DNA from: Anoplopoma fimbria
Taxonomy: Eukaryota; Chordata; Actinopteri; Perciformes; Anoplopomatidae
Direction of reading: 5' to 3'
NCBI RefSeq assembly: GCF_027596085.1
Contig: NC_072469.1
Span: 21,104,781 to 21,168,780, forward strand
DNA length: 64,000 nucleotides
Positions 43,650 to 57,700 of this stretch are shown piece after piece. The first letter of the stretch is position 1, and each line of letters starts with the position of its first letter. A model generated the notes under the pieces. That model was given only the letters and a program-made list of their open reading frames with translations. It had not been told where the DNA came from and did no database searches. Made by a program: the position numbers and the translations under genes.

Positions 43650-43995
43650 GTGGGTTAACTTGCTCATTCATAGTGTCATATCGAGATACCAAAACACTCG
43701 CGCACGGTATACTCTCCTCTTCAAAACATGATTGGTATATGATGAAGAGTTCTATCCATAGAGAACAATCTCAAATGGGTCACTCTCGGTGGTGGTTGTG
43801 TGTGAGTGTAGCTGCGTGGAGTAAATGCTGCCAGCATCTTGTATCTGCCCCGGATTGGCTGTAAATCACCAGGCAGAGCAATGGCCTCGTTGTCCCGTGG
43901 AGGGCCACTGAAGTGCTTACGTATAATGGGAAAGAAAGCAACAGCCTGGCGAATGAATCAGTTCATTGAGCCTCCCCCTCTCACTCACTTCCTCT

Positions 43996-44073
<78 letters not shown>

Positions 44074-47001
44074 TTGTTCAGTTCTCTTTTTCTCTCGCCC
44101 TCCCATCTTCCCTTCATTTGCCTCTAGATCTGTCCTGTCATGGAATATTTATAGCTCTCCCGGTCCAGCGTCACTGAATCGACATACTAACTCGCGGCTA
44201 AATATAGCCCAGTGCAGCCTGCATGCTTTCCCATCTGTCAGCAGCCCCAAAACACAGCAATTGGCCATTCACACCCGCTCTGCTCCGGCCATGTCCCCCG
44301 TCCGCCAGGCCGGGCTCATTACAGGAAGCTCTGAGGAGATTGGCTGTCGGCAGGAAATGCACACACGTGCCCCCACGACCCTCTTCCAAGGCTCTCGGCT
44401 GCCCGCTCTCATGCGAGCGCCGGAAGACGGAGAAAGCCGTGAAAAAAGCGTTAATGTGCTGTTGTTTTAACCCTCTGGGGGCCAGTCTTGTTCTGTCACA
44501 TGACTGCTGCAGCATTTACTTTGCATTCCTGCTAGATTGCTCCTTATGGCTGCTGTTGTGTGGTGTGACGACATTTTTGGAGAACAGAAGAGACTAGGGT
44601 TAGGGTTAGTTTGTATTTAGAGTTTGTATTGAAATGTTCAAATACCAGTGCCAATATTACACCCACGTTTCATTACAAATACAAAAACAACACGCATTTT
44701 GATTTCTTACTTTGAGAAAAATAAAAGTTGCTTTAGAAACCCCTTTTTGTCTTTAAAGAAGCCTAATTGAATGATGCCCCACTGTTGAAAATATGATTTA
44801 TATCAGTAATGATCTAATAATCTAACCAAAAATTTGATTCAAGATTAAGGGACTTGACAGTTTTTAATATTCAGTGCTACATACACTTGCTGTTTATACA
44901 AAAAAAAAAGTGCTAAGTTCAATACTGAGCTCCAAAAGAGACCTGTTTTGAATTGTTTTTAACGAGACAGTTGTGCTTTGTCATGTGGAAAATACAGCCT
45001 AGTTAGCAAGAATTTATGTGAAGCGAGATCCCGTTTGCAAAGCACCAGTATCATATCATAAATAACAGTAACACCCAGAGGGGAGTAGACAAGACCCTGT
45101 TCCTTACACCATAACAATTCACTACCTACTGTACATTGCTGTGGGAGGTTTAGCAGTATAGAATTATATATCAGGACAATAAGCTTGGAGCAAAATGGAG
45201 CATGGTAAGTATGGTGCCTCAGTGTGTGTGTATTTATTTGAATCAGCTTTAGTCACCTCTATAGTGTTTATTTAATCAGGGCATTATACATGAAGGTACT
45301 GGCTAACAGCATTATTCAACAGTCTCTGGAAGAAGGCAGTAGCTGGCACTGAGTGTTTACTCACATTTTATGTTAGGCCGTGTACTGGACGAGTAGGGCT
45401 TTCTTCACACAGGCTGGACTTGCACAACAACCACGTTGCGTTTTGGAACTGCTCCGCTTCGTGCAGTGATAGATGAGATCTCCTTAAGTCTATTTTCAGC
45501 GTGTGCTGTGTTAATGCAGGCAACGGAAGCCTTAAGTTCCAATGTGATAATGTGTAACATGGGATGTAGGACATTGCTACACCCCAAATTTGAGCCAACT
45601 GGTTTGTTGCAGCGTAGTTGCAGAGACGGACAGTTGACTATAGTTCCACACAGGGTGCTCTATCGGGGGAAGGGTGGGGAAAACCAGATGTGCAACTGGC
45701 AATATGCATTGTATCATGAAAATATATGACGATATTTGGTTTATTTACAGTTATTTATGCAGTAAAAAACATCATATACATGTAATGTAATCTGTGTGGT
45801 GTGTAGGTAATGATTATTTAAGCAGAGGCGAGGAGACACCTTGGCAGTAGTCCCTTATCTCTTATCTTGCCACTAGATTTTACAGCTTTACAACCACCAG
45901 AATTCTCTTTTAAGGGCTCTGGGTGATTTGATGGCCTAATTGACACCATCGTGTGTGTAATGGCCAACCTGGGGCTGTATTCTTTCAATTAAGTGCTCCT
46001 CCTCCTCTTTCACATCCTCCAATCTCAGCAGGCACATGCTTCTATCCTGCCTTCTTACAGACTCACCGATGTTGAGCATCTGCAGGAGTGATTGATGTAC
46101 CCAGTACACAGTGCACCAATCGCCTCTTTTTTTTCTTTTTTTTTAAACAATGGAGATCCATCCATTTTCCGTAACCTGCTTATCCAGTTAAGGGTCGCAG
46201 GGGTGCTGGAGCCTATCTCAGCTGTCAATGGGCGAAGGCAGGCAGATGTGCTGCATATTTATACAATTTGATAGGAATTACCAGTTAATACTCAAAACAT
46301 GTTCCTTGAATAGTTTTCCCTCCATTTTTAGAACATATTTCTTTTGAAAGGTACTCATACAATGGAAGTCTGCAGAACTTCTCTGCATTTATATCTGGAA
46401 TGTGGGCTTTGTACGAAGCCCTGGAAATCCTTTGTAAATCCAAATTCAGCTTGTGGTGTTGGATGTGAGAGTTTCAAACTAGAACAGTAAAATTATACCA
46501 ATATTCTATGAGTGGAAAAATGCATATCGTAGGATACGCTTTTAATAACCTACTCAGGTTCTGTGATATAGCAGCTAGTTATCAGCCAGTACTAATGGGA
46601 AATCCAGGTTGTAAAACTCACTGTCAGAGATCTGTTCTGTGTTTGTGTAGAAAATGTAAATAAACCAACTTGCCAGCTCTAAACTGTTTTCTCTCCTTCA
46701 CTCTTCCAGGCCCTGGACGGCTTCTTCTTTGTGGTGAACATGGAGGGTAACATCGTGTTTGTGTCTGAAAATGTGACCCAGTACCTGCGCTACAACCAGG
46801 AGGAGCTCATGAACACCAGTGTCTACAGCGTGCTGCACGTCGGGGATCACGCCGAGTTCATCAAGAACCTGCTGCCCAAATCTCTCGGTTAGCCTCAAGC
46901 TTATTTCCTCTGCCAGCCTTTGCTTTGCGCTCTGTCTTTTTTTTCATTTTTTTTTTCAACCTGTTTGTTTCTCGCTGTGTCACCTGTGTTCCACCTCTCT
47001 C

Positions 47002-47057
<56 letters not shown>

Positions 47058-50000
47058 ACTCCGTATGTCCTCTATGTTGCGTCACTCCCACCTGTGCTCG
47101 TACCCTAGCAGGGTCTTGTTCACACCTTGGCCTCATCTCTTGTTTCTTACATAGTGTGCTTCCTCCGTCTTCTCCCATCACACCTCTCTTTTTTTTTTCT
47201 CTCTGTTCAGACAGTTGCCGGTGGCGGTTTAATGGTGATGTCAGTTTAATTAAAACGCTAAAATGTTTACTGTTAAACTGCTACGGAGAGGATGTGGTAA
47301 ACCCGAATAGTACAAAGTGTTATGTAAGCTTTTGTATACAGGGTTGGCACTGTGCATATAACCTATAGGTTCTTCATTTTCTCTTTTGCTGATGCTCAGC
47401 CCAGACATTTGCTCTCGCTCCTCTCTTTTCCCTCCTCCCTTTTCAGCTAATTAACTTCTTTTTTCCGCTCCTCTCCCCTGTCAGCAGCATCCCTCCCTTC
47501 CTATATCTCATCTCATGCCCTTCCGTCCCCTTCTCCTCGCTTTGTGTGTTATTCTCACCCTCACCCAAGTTCCCATTTCATATGGTCTGTCTTTCCTATT
47601 TCCTAGCCTCCCTGAAAAGCATTGTCTTTATGCTAGCATTGCTCATCTCATGAAAGCAGGCCATTTATTTTCGTACGCCTTTTTCTTTTCTCTCCAGTTT
47701 TTTTTGCCCTGTTCTTTTTCCTCCCGTCTCCTCTCTTCTTTCATACCCTACCTCCATTCCTTCTCCACATTCTACCTCTCCATTCCCTCTACGTAAGTCG
47801 TGATTGGCAATGTATGTCAGAGCACCCCATCAGGAGCTCTTTATAAGTCCCCCCTCTCCTCTTCCTCTCCTGGTGCTTGGGATTGAGGTCTGAGTGCCCA
47901 GCCATCTGGGTGGGAGAGCAGCACAGACCGGAGTACCCTGGAAACGATCAGCGGGCTGTGTCCCAGATACTGGGAGATTATCAATGCACTGAATGAGATC
48001 ACAAACCAGATGGAGTGTGATGGGAGTTTGCTAGAGTTAAATGAGTTGTGTGCGGGACCGTACACGTCTCTTTATTTTTTTTTTTTTTTGTGCGTGCGTG
48101 TGTACGTAAGTGCACGTCTGCTTGCACACGTGTGTACATATGCGTGTCTGCCTGTGTAAGTGTTGGAAAGGAGAAGAAAGATTGGCAATGATGTTTTAGA
48201 GGACATGCATATGGAGGCCTGGCTGTGATGCATGGCTGTGGATGGATGGCACAGGGCTCAGGGTTCCAACTGCTCATTCTGACTGATCTCTACCCAGCAA
48301 CTCTCTCTCTCTCTTTTTTTTTTTTTTTTTTTTATACACTTTTTCCGCTTTCATTCTCTCTGTCTTGCTCTCATTAAGTCTTTCACTCGCAGTGTGGTAG
48401 CCTCTCTTGGCAGTGCTCGCCGCTGCTCTTGTTGTTCACTTTTGACTGCAATAAAAAAATGTATTGAATAAAATTCGGCCACATTGTAAATTTCCCTTGC
48501 CCCTTCTCGCTCCCCCTGCAGTGAATGGCGTCCCATGGTCCAGTGAGGGTCCGAGGAGGAACAGTCACACATTCAACTGCCGGATGCTGGTCAATCCCCA
48601 CAGCGACAACCAGGACGAGCTGCACGAGCACGAGCCTCAGCAGCAGAAATATGAGACCATGCAGTGTTTCGCCGTATCGGAGCCCAAGTCCATCAAGGAG
48701 GAAGGAGACGGTACGCAACGAGAGTGGGAGATGGTGTGGGGGAAAGAGGGTGGATAGATAGTTAAGAGGATCATTAGACATAAATTCAGTGACCCTACGA
48801 AACAACCCTGATATGTATATGACCAGTCACATTTTGTAATATTATGATGTAATCTAGAGTATCTTTTAGACACTTTTGCAATTTAAAAATAGGATGGTCA
48901 ATTGAAAACTGTGAGGAATTTTGGAGTCGGATTATGATCTCAGATTTTTTTTATTTTAGGACATATTTAAATTGCAAGCTCTAAGTCATCAGTGAAACAG
49001 TTTTTAAAACACTCAGCAGTCATTTTATAAAGCAATAGTCAGCAGAGACAAAAGGCAAACAGTTATGACTGAGGAATGGAAGATGGCTTTTGGGAGAACT
49101 GAGACTTAAATTATCTTTTAAAATTAGACTATACAGTACAAAAAAGACAAGTAAACTGACATAGCAAGACCGACAACAAAACCCGAAAACAAATTCTTTC
49201 TCTCTACCTTACATAACATCCGACTGATTTGCTGAAATATTCAAAAGACAGCTGAATGAAAGATGACTCTGAATCAGAATTCCTAAATAGTTCAAATTGA
49301 TTGCTCATGTTGTAGCTCAGAAACCGTGATGAGGACAAAATCGAGGCTGTCTTGGTTGTGAGAAACCTCTAAACGTGACTGCTGCTGATCCGACCGGTTT
49401 TAAAAATGAGCATCCATTTACATTATCCTTAGGTCATTGAGAATTAGCCATATTTTTGTCTCGAAACTGGCATTGTATGTGGAAAGCTGTACACGCAACC
49501 GCTGAGGAGCAGCTCTGGTGCCACTCAACTTACATCCATGAAAAGTGAAGTGACACAAGGGAGACGAAAGGCCGGGCAGCTGTCATTAAAGCCTATCTTT
49601 AATTCATGCACATCCCTCACAAACATTGGCAAATGACTCCAAAGGAAAGGGTGTAGCTTTTATTGCATCAGTAGTAAACCGGTCTAATTGATAACCTTGA
49701 AATAATTCTCCACAGAAAGTATCATCACTTCATGTTGGAAACGTGTTTTGGAGCATATGTGAGCAGAGAAGCTGCGTTCCCAGTGGCCACTAGCATAAAC
49801 ATCTGCTCGCCTTTCCTGGGAAATGATGTAAATTGTATGTTGGCTCGGCTCTCCTCACAGTGTTCGGTCAGTGAGAGGTCACTGGGCTTTCCAGTGGTTT
49901 TCATGCCTTCAGACTGGAACTTGAGATCCTGTAGTTTGAGTAAATTTCCATCACAAGTGAATGCCCTTTTTATCCAAAAACTTTCAGCACCATGTAAAGC

Positions 50001-50254
50001 ATTGATACGTAAAGCTCTCAAAAACAATTCCAGTATTCTACATCTGAACTACCAGAATCCTCTCTGCTCAGTGGCTTTGATGAGCAACCATAACTTCACA
50101 CGGCCAAACTATCACTCAGCGGTTAATTTAAACAATAAGTGAAAATGTAAATGTTTCACTCCAAGTCTAAACCTGTCTCTCTCTCTCTGGCTTCCTCTGT
50201 GCACCAGCTGCTTGCCAGCCATACTTTGGCACAGAGACTGACTAGGACCCAGGC

Positions 50255-50285
<31 letters not shown>

Positions 50286-51690
50286 AGTGTGAGTGAGAGT
50301 GTGTGAGTAGCACGGCAGGATCAGCGGTTGCAGTTGCAGGAATTTGTCCAGCCATAGACAGAGGAAGGAAGGAAGGAGTGAGGAAAGCGAGAGAATTGAG
50401 AGAGATTCACAGATCTAAGGGCCGGACCACCCAAGAGGCCCTGTTTACAAGTCAAAATGAGGAATGTGTGTGTCAACCCTGGCATGCATTTCTTTGCCAG
50501 AAACATGTGTGGGTTGGGGGGGGTATTACTGGCACAGGAAAGTTAGATGGCAGACCTTTTGGGGTCACCCCAGTCCCGGACTTGGCGGTGTCATGTGTGT
50601 GCGTCTGTGTGTGTGTGTGTGTTAGAGGCGACTGCCGTGATTGAGCTATGGCAGTCTTTAATGTTGGGCCAGGGGAGGTGTCATCAGGGTGAGATGGCAC
50701 TGTGGGTGAGACCAGCCGGAGTCACATGCACGCGGGCATACGCACATGGAAGCACTCGCACACAAACACACACACGCACACGCACCTTCAAAGGTCACAC
50801 TTCATCATTTCCCTTGCCAGCGATAGCTGCTCCTCCTCATGAAAGGAGCGGAGCCCTGATCCCCATGCTCATTAATAACTGTATTAATTATGCTGCCTGG
50901 GAATAACATGCATTTCATTTTCTTTCCCTGTCTCTGTTTCGATCATTTACGCCCCCATCCTCCCCTCTCCTCCCCTTTCCCATCCCCCTTTCCTCCCCGC
51001 TGTCTCTGGCCTGTCCTCTTTGTTTCATCCTCTACATCATCTTTCCTCCGCACATTCCCTCTGTTCTCTCTTTCTCTCTTTTCCTCTCTCTCTTTTAGAC
51101 TTTCAGTCATGCCTGATCTGTGTGGCTCGCAGGGTGCCCATGAAGGAACGACCTATGCATCCCACGCATGAGAGCTTCACCACACGGCAAGACCTGCAAG
51201 GTACTCAAACCGGTCACACAGTTGGGAACTACAAACTAAAATAGCGAGGAACATTCACAGCAAACTAGATTTCTTTTTCAGCAGACAAAACTAAATTTTC
51301 TCAGCCCTCAGAAATGCACTGTTCAGTAAAAGGTAATGCCAATCACAGTGACCATTTTTGATCCCACAGTCCCCCCGTAACCAATTCTGTAGAGCATTTT
51401 CAGCTGTTTGAATAAAGCTTTGCCCACAGGCACATCCTCAGCACAATCTCATCCCATGTCACCAGCTCATAAATCACCTCACACTACAGTTTAGGTATTT
51501 AAAGATTATTATATCCTTGGTAAAGGCCCTTAGGATTGAATGCTTAAGTTAAAAAGGGCTACCCACCTCTGTCTGCACTCTGGGAGGTAAAGTACCTGTC
51601 TGAACTCTAGTACATAGATGCAGACGGTTGTCTGTTTGTCACCTGGTGTTTGATGTGCTTGTACCATTTGTGTGTGGCATGCAAACACAC

Positions 51691-51756
<66 letters not shown>

Positions 51757-54700
51757 CACAGTTACTTGCTGACATATAGTAATTTACTGTAGTTCCCCAC
51801 CCAGACTATTGAAGGCTTGTATGCATGCCCACATTTGTTACCCTGTTTGTTGTGGTTGCTCAATTCTGGATAAAAATAAGATTGAACAAGATTGAGAGCA
51901 AGATTTTTTTTTTCACTCCCAGAATTTGTTATGGTGTTGTGCTGTAGCAGGCTGTGTGATAAGTCTTTAGTCAGTTCCTATGGCTGTCATTCAAGCAGCA
52001 GTCTGCTTGTCAGCCCTTTTTTTTTAATGCATCACTACCTCCATTTAAATAGCTAACAGATGAGGGACAACTGTTGAACTGATTAAGTATTTATGATTGT
52101 GTTTATACACGTAGCATGGATGTATTTTTGAAGTTTTACAGATAGTTGATCTGAACTGTGACTAATAGAATGACTCCTTTTGACTTGTTGTGTCTAAACG
52201 GCGAGCATACAGTTTGTACTGACAGGCAGAAATATGTACAAATGATATCTAATCTTTAGTAGACAGGACTTTCTCTTCTTTTGATTTCACTGCCTCACTA
52301 GCACGGATAAGTTGTAATTAAAATGTAAAAGGAGTAGATCCTTAGTATTTCTTCAATTAATATCAAACCACGGAGCTGCAAAGTGGCCACGAGAAGAGAA
52401 TGTTCTGGTGAACAAGCTGCTCGACATGTTTATGTTTGAGGGAGACATTGAATCCCCATCAGCTCAGCTGCTGTTTGTATAAGTTTTTTTTAAAATCCTT
52501 ATTACAATGTCTGACTAAGGCCTCTCTAATCCGGTCCTCTGTGTTTAGGTAAGATAACGTCCCTGGATACCAGTCTGCTGCGGGCGTCCATGAAGCCGGG
52601 CTGGGAGGATCTGGTGAGGCGCTGCATCCAGAGGTTCCACCTCCAGAACGACGGAGAGATGTCTTTTGCCAAGAGACATCAGCAGGAAGGTAATGCCACC
52701 AACTGCAAATAATATCATGTTTAATTAATGTCTTTTGATAGTTACTTCTTTTGGTCTTTACAATTCTGTTGTCAGACCACTGCATTAGTATTTAATGGTG
52801 AATTGATCACGGGTCAAACCATGAGTCCTTTCTAACCAAAGCCTCATGGTTAATCATAAGCTGCTGCTTTGAGACCTTTAATTCAATCCACATTTTATTG
52901 CTGTTACAAAAGCAAACTGAAAACCAAACCTAAACAGTACAGAACAGGAAACCCAGAAAAAAAAGTTGTTATTTGTAAACAAATGATCTGAATAAGAAAT
53001 GTTTTGTGCGCGCATCTACTGATACAACTGCATATGTGTCCTCAGTGCTCCGCCACGGCCAGGCGTTCAGCCCCATCTACCGCTTCTCCCTCTCTGACGG
53101 AACCATCGTGTCGGCCCACACCAAGAGCAAACTGGTGCGCTCGCCCGCCACCAATGAACCCCAGCTCTACATGTCCCTGCACATTCTTCAGAGGTATGCC
53201 TCGCTACCTACACCTGTGTCAGGAAAGAGAGAGGCAAACCTGCGGCATGAACTTCTTTACATGTTTTAGCCTGTTGATGCCCTCGAGCACGACCCGATGG
53301 TTTCATGTATTCTGTGTGGATGCGATGTGTACATTCGTGCTTGCCAGGGGTGTGGGTCTCAGGAAATAGCACAGGAAATAACACAATTAAATCAGACATA
53401 AAGGTAAGTTTATTCAATAACACATATGTAGATATTAAGTAAGAATAGGGTCGAATTGGTAACAGAAAAATAATAATAGAAGATTCAGCAGCAATGGCCC
53501 TTTTTGAAAAACTTACTCAGGATAAACCCCAAGACATTTCAGGGGCTGATTTCTCTATTTTCAAATCTACAGAACATTGAAACTGTTTAACTAATCAGCT
53601 GCATTATCTTTGTGTCTGTTTTAAACCTTTAGAGAGCAGACAGTATGTGGAATGGCCCAGGACATGGGTCCTGGCAGTCAGGCCACAGGGATGGCTCCCA
53701 AACCGATGAATTCCTCCACTCCCTCCATGACTCCTCCAACCCCAGGCAGTTTGCCAGGTTCAGGGCCCCAGGGCCAAGACACTACCATCAGCAGCAACAG
53801 CACGCCTTTTTCCTCTCAAGGCCCTGCTGGTCCCAGAGAACCGGCAGCCATGGGGGGCCACATGCAGGGCTACCGTTTTGGCTGTCCCCCGCCACACAAC
53901 CACACGGGGGGCATGCAGCCGCCACAGCAGGGCCCCAACTGGAGGATGAACAGCCCCTCTCGCGCTAGCCCCAGCCCAGCCGGCGGACCCCATCCACCTC
54001 AACAGAACTCTATGCTGTCTCCCAGACACCGAGGTAGCCCTGGGGGGGCAGGCAGCCCTCGTGTAGCAGGAGGCCTGCACTCACCCTCCCCGGTGGGGAT
54101 GTGTGGTGGAGGGCCTGGAGGTGCAGGTAGTAGTAGCACGGCTAGCCCCCATGCTAACAGCTACACCAGTAGTTCTCTGTCAGCTCTGCAGGCCCTAAGT
54201 GAGTGCCACGGTGTAGGACATGGGCATGGGGCCCCTCATGCACACACACTAGGGTCCCCTGACCGAAAGATAGGCTCCCCAGCTGGGGTCACACCAGGGT
54301 CAGGGGTGAACAGTCATCTGATGTCAAAACTTGGAGGAGGCAGTGGTACTGGTGGTGTTACAGGAGACTCATTTGGACCTCACACAGAGGTTGGTCAGGG
54401 CCACACTCAGGGCCAGACAGAGAGCAACCTAGCTGAGCCTAAGGAGGAGAGGGAAGGGCCCCCTGAGGGCCACGACGCTCACAATCGTCTTCATGACAAC
54501 AAGGGCCACACCAAGCTACTGCAACTGCTCACCACCAAGCCAGAGCCTCTGGAGACGCCCCTGTCCCCCGGCGCTGGAGGTGAGGGTAAGGACCAGGCAG
54601 GGACCGGGGTCCGGGGTGGCCTCGGTGGAGGGAACACTCATGCCACATCACTTAAGGATAAACACAAGATCCTCCACCAACTGCTCCAGAACAGTACATC

Positions 54701-57700
54701 TCCAGTAGACCTGGCTAAACTCACTGCAGAGGCCACAGGCAAAGAGCTGGGCCAAGACCAAAGCCAGGGGGCTGGTAGTGCTTCTGGGGCAGAAATCTCT
54801 CTTAAGCAGGAGCCCTTGAGCCCTAAGAAGAAGGACAACGCTCTGCTACGCTACCTACTGGATAAGGATGACACTGGACAGAAGGACAAGGTACCTAAGC
54901 TAGAGCCTGGGGAGGTGAAGGTTGAAGGCGGCAAACACCCTCTCGTGAAGACGGAGAAGCAAGACACGGGATACGACCGGGCTGAACAGGTCAGTTTTTA
55001 CTGAAAGCTCCTCCTCGTGTGTCTTACTTGTTTGAAAAGTTGCTTGTTTATTGCTTAATTTTCATCTATGAAATGTTGAAACTGAATGATCGTAACCTCC
55101 TTCTCTTCAGCCCATTGCGAAAACTAAAAGTTTTCTGCCCTGTACTGCTCCACTTGCCTCGCCTCTCTGTCTGAGCGTTAATCTGGGTTAGGTAGCAGAT
55201 GTTGACTCCTCCAAGTCCCATGTCCACACAGGATGTTACAGCTAAATAAACAAATGGGCTGGCATTGTAGAGGTCAGAAAGACAGCATTTGTGGCATATA
55301 TACAGTCCAATTCAGATGTACTGTCTTGTTATATACACTTAAGACACCAGGCATGTTTTTTTTATTCACATAAATAAACACATCTGGTCTGTTTACTGCC
55401 TATGCGTTGGCAGCAGAAGCTGAGGGAAGCTGGCCGCCAAGCTTCAAACAACTGTGACATTTGGAGGGAGTCCCTGTGGTTCTCCAGCCATTTGATCCTG
55501 GTTGCGTTTGGCCAGAATCCGCAGGTTTGGCAGCGAGCTCAGGTCAGGCCTGGCGCTGAAAGAGAGAAGAGGAGGAAAGAGTAAAAGGGAGTGAGAAGGG
55601 AGAGTGCTGCTGGTGAAACTCAAAAGTTCTGTGTTGCAGAATGCTGATTCTCTAATGCAGGAAAGAAAACCAGGGTTTGGTGAAACTCAACCTTTCATAC
55701 AGGAAACCTGTGTATGACACGCTCTGCTAAACACAGGTTCAAGACAAGTCTAGCAATATGTCGTTCTATCACACACATCACTGCTTAACCACAAAATTAC
55801 ATAGAATTACACAAAAGAACATGAACGCTCTTGCACGCTTTGCCGTCACTATTGTCTCTCATTACCCTCCTCTTCTTAGACCAGTACAGAGTCTAGGTGA
55901 TAGTCATGCCATTTGAATGTGAAAAACATTAAACAAAAGTCAAATTTCTTGCATAAATGAACCTGGTCTGGAGAGGTGTACAAAGAACCAGTGTGTTGGT
56001 GTTAAAGGGGTTGCCTTCTTATTGTTCCCGACCTTCTTTGTGGCTCATTTCTTATTGAAACGGTGGATTTTCCCAATGCAGATAGAGGCGCAGTGGTACA
56101 GGCTGTCAGCTAGCTATGCCTGATAGTTGTGTATGTACAGTATGTGCACAGCCACTTGGTACATATGAAGAAGAGGAAAAAAGGTGGTTGGATGGATAAT
56201 AAGAGCTGCTGAACTGAACAAAGAAGGAGAGATGAGAGAGGTGTAGATACCCCCAGGAGAGCCCAGCCTCGGCAGGCAGAGTGAAAATGATGAGCCATAT
56301 GCTCCTGCATGTCCTCTCTGCTACCATGGAGATGGAGGGGAGAGGGAGTGGTGTGTTTGTAGAACAAGCAATGTACCAGAAACAAAAGAGGGAAAAAGAA
56401 ATTGAGCAAAATAGAGGTTTTATATGCAAGTTTTGATACTGAGGCTCTTTTGTGCTGATGGTACAAATGAAATTGATGAAATTGATGAAATCTGGGTTTC
56501 ACAGTTAGATGGTGATTAAAGTGCTTGGAGCTTTAAATGGTGACAGTGAAGGCTGAGTCCATTTAAACTGTGGTTTCCAACCCAGAACAAGTGCATTTGT
56601 TGAACATGAATAAAGCCAAGACTTCATTAGAGCCGCTACATGTGTGCGAGTGGGTTTCTGCTCCTTACTGGTGAGCTGCTGCTCGGCCATGTGTGAAAGC
56701 TGACTGTACTAGTTAAAACGTCCACTCATCCTTCTCTCCACTAACCTCACCCACTGCTTTCTCGCTGCCTCCCCCCTCTTCCTCTGTCTTCTCTCCTCCT
56801 CATGATTGTTTGAGGGCTGAATTATTGATGGCTGAAGCAGAGCTAAATGAGAAATCAGAGCAGAGCTCTGGAGTAGTGGCTCAGCTAATGGCTGAAGGAA
56901 CTGTAGGTATGGTCATTTAGTCCCGTGGCCCTATGGGACGCAGGATTATCTCTGTTTTACACGTGTGCATTCCCGTGGTTATTGCAGTTAGTGTCACGTA
57001 CACAAACACTACGTATAAGTATCCTTATTATAATGCATATTAATAATAAAGTTTATTTTTCTCTTTAATCTACGCCGTATTAATACTCTAAAAATGAGTC
57101 AAATTAAGCAACCAATCATCAGTTATATTATAAAATCTGTTCACTGTGGTAACACGAGTCGTGCATTGCTTTGGCATGTGAAATCTTTGCAGCTCAACTT
57201 AATATTGAGTACTTCTGTCTTAAAAAGTATTCCAGATGTAGGTCACAATAGCTACAGCTCCTCATTGACCCTGAATATAAGTAAGTGGGTAAAGAAAATA
57301 AATTAGTGAGTTTATCACATCCAATACAGTCTGATCTTCAGTTTAAATGGGTCCTTCAGTAGGTTCTTCTGTCTGTGAACACTGCAGTTCTTCTTGTTAT
57401 ACTATAAGCGATGATCTAATGTCAAACTGCATGCCAAAACATGTCATTTCCATTGGCACTCAGCTCTCACTCACATGCAAATAAAAAAAATTAAAAACAG
57501 GTGCTGCCATCAGAAAAAAAATCTGCTATACTGGATGTATTGGCAAATATGTGACCATTACAGATCAGTTTTTTTTTTTATTCTCATTACCAGTCCCACA
57601 GTAAAACCTAATGATGCATTGTGTTGCAACATAAGTTGATTTGTTTTGTTTAATTTCTCTTTTTGATGGAACTTTTTTTTAGATATCACACGCAAATAAA

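Larger units (their letters stand above)
43650..46709 (+). other. ncoa2: ncoa2 intron 5
   Basis: A 3.1-kb intron with a long (CT)n tract (44000-44070), a GC-rich non-coding block (about 44200-44480), two telomere-like TTAGGG words near 44597 and a SINE fragment at 46150-46243. No exon is supported within it. Confidence 0.75.

Noticed and set aside
44594..44610. Telomere-like TTAGGG repeat
   Set aside because: Only about two units are present, which is expected by chance and is not an interstitial telomere array.
53760..54080. Antisense open frame opposite the large ncoa2 exon
   Set aside because: It is a shadow of GC-rich coding sequence and has no family similarity or splice context.
54990..55004. 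A possible C-terminus VSFY after the large ncoa2 exon
   Set aside because: This is intron read-through past the GTCAGT donor. The conserved protein continues at 60324.
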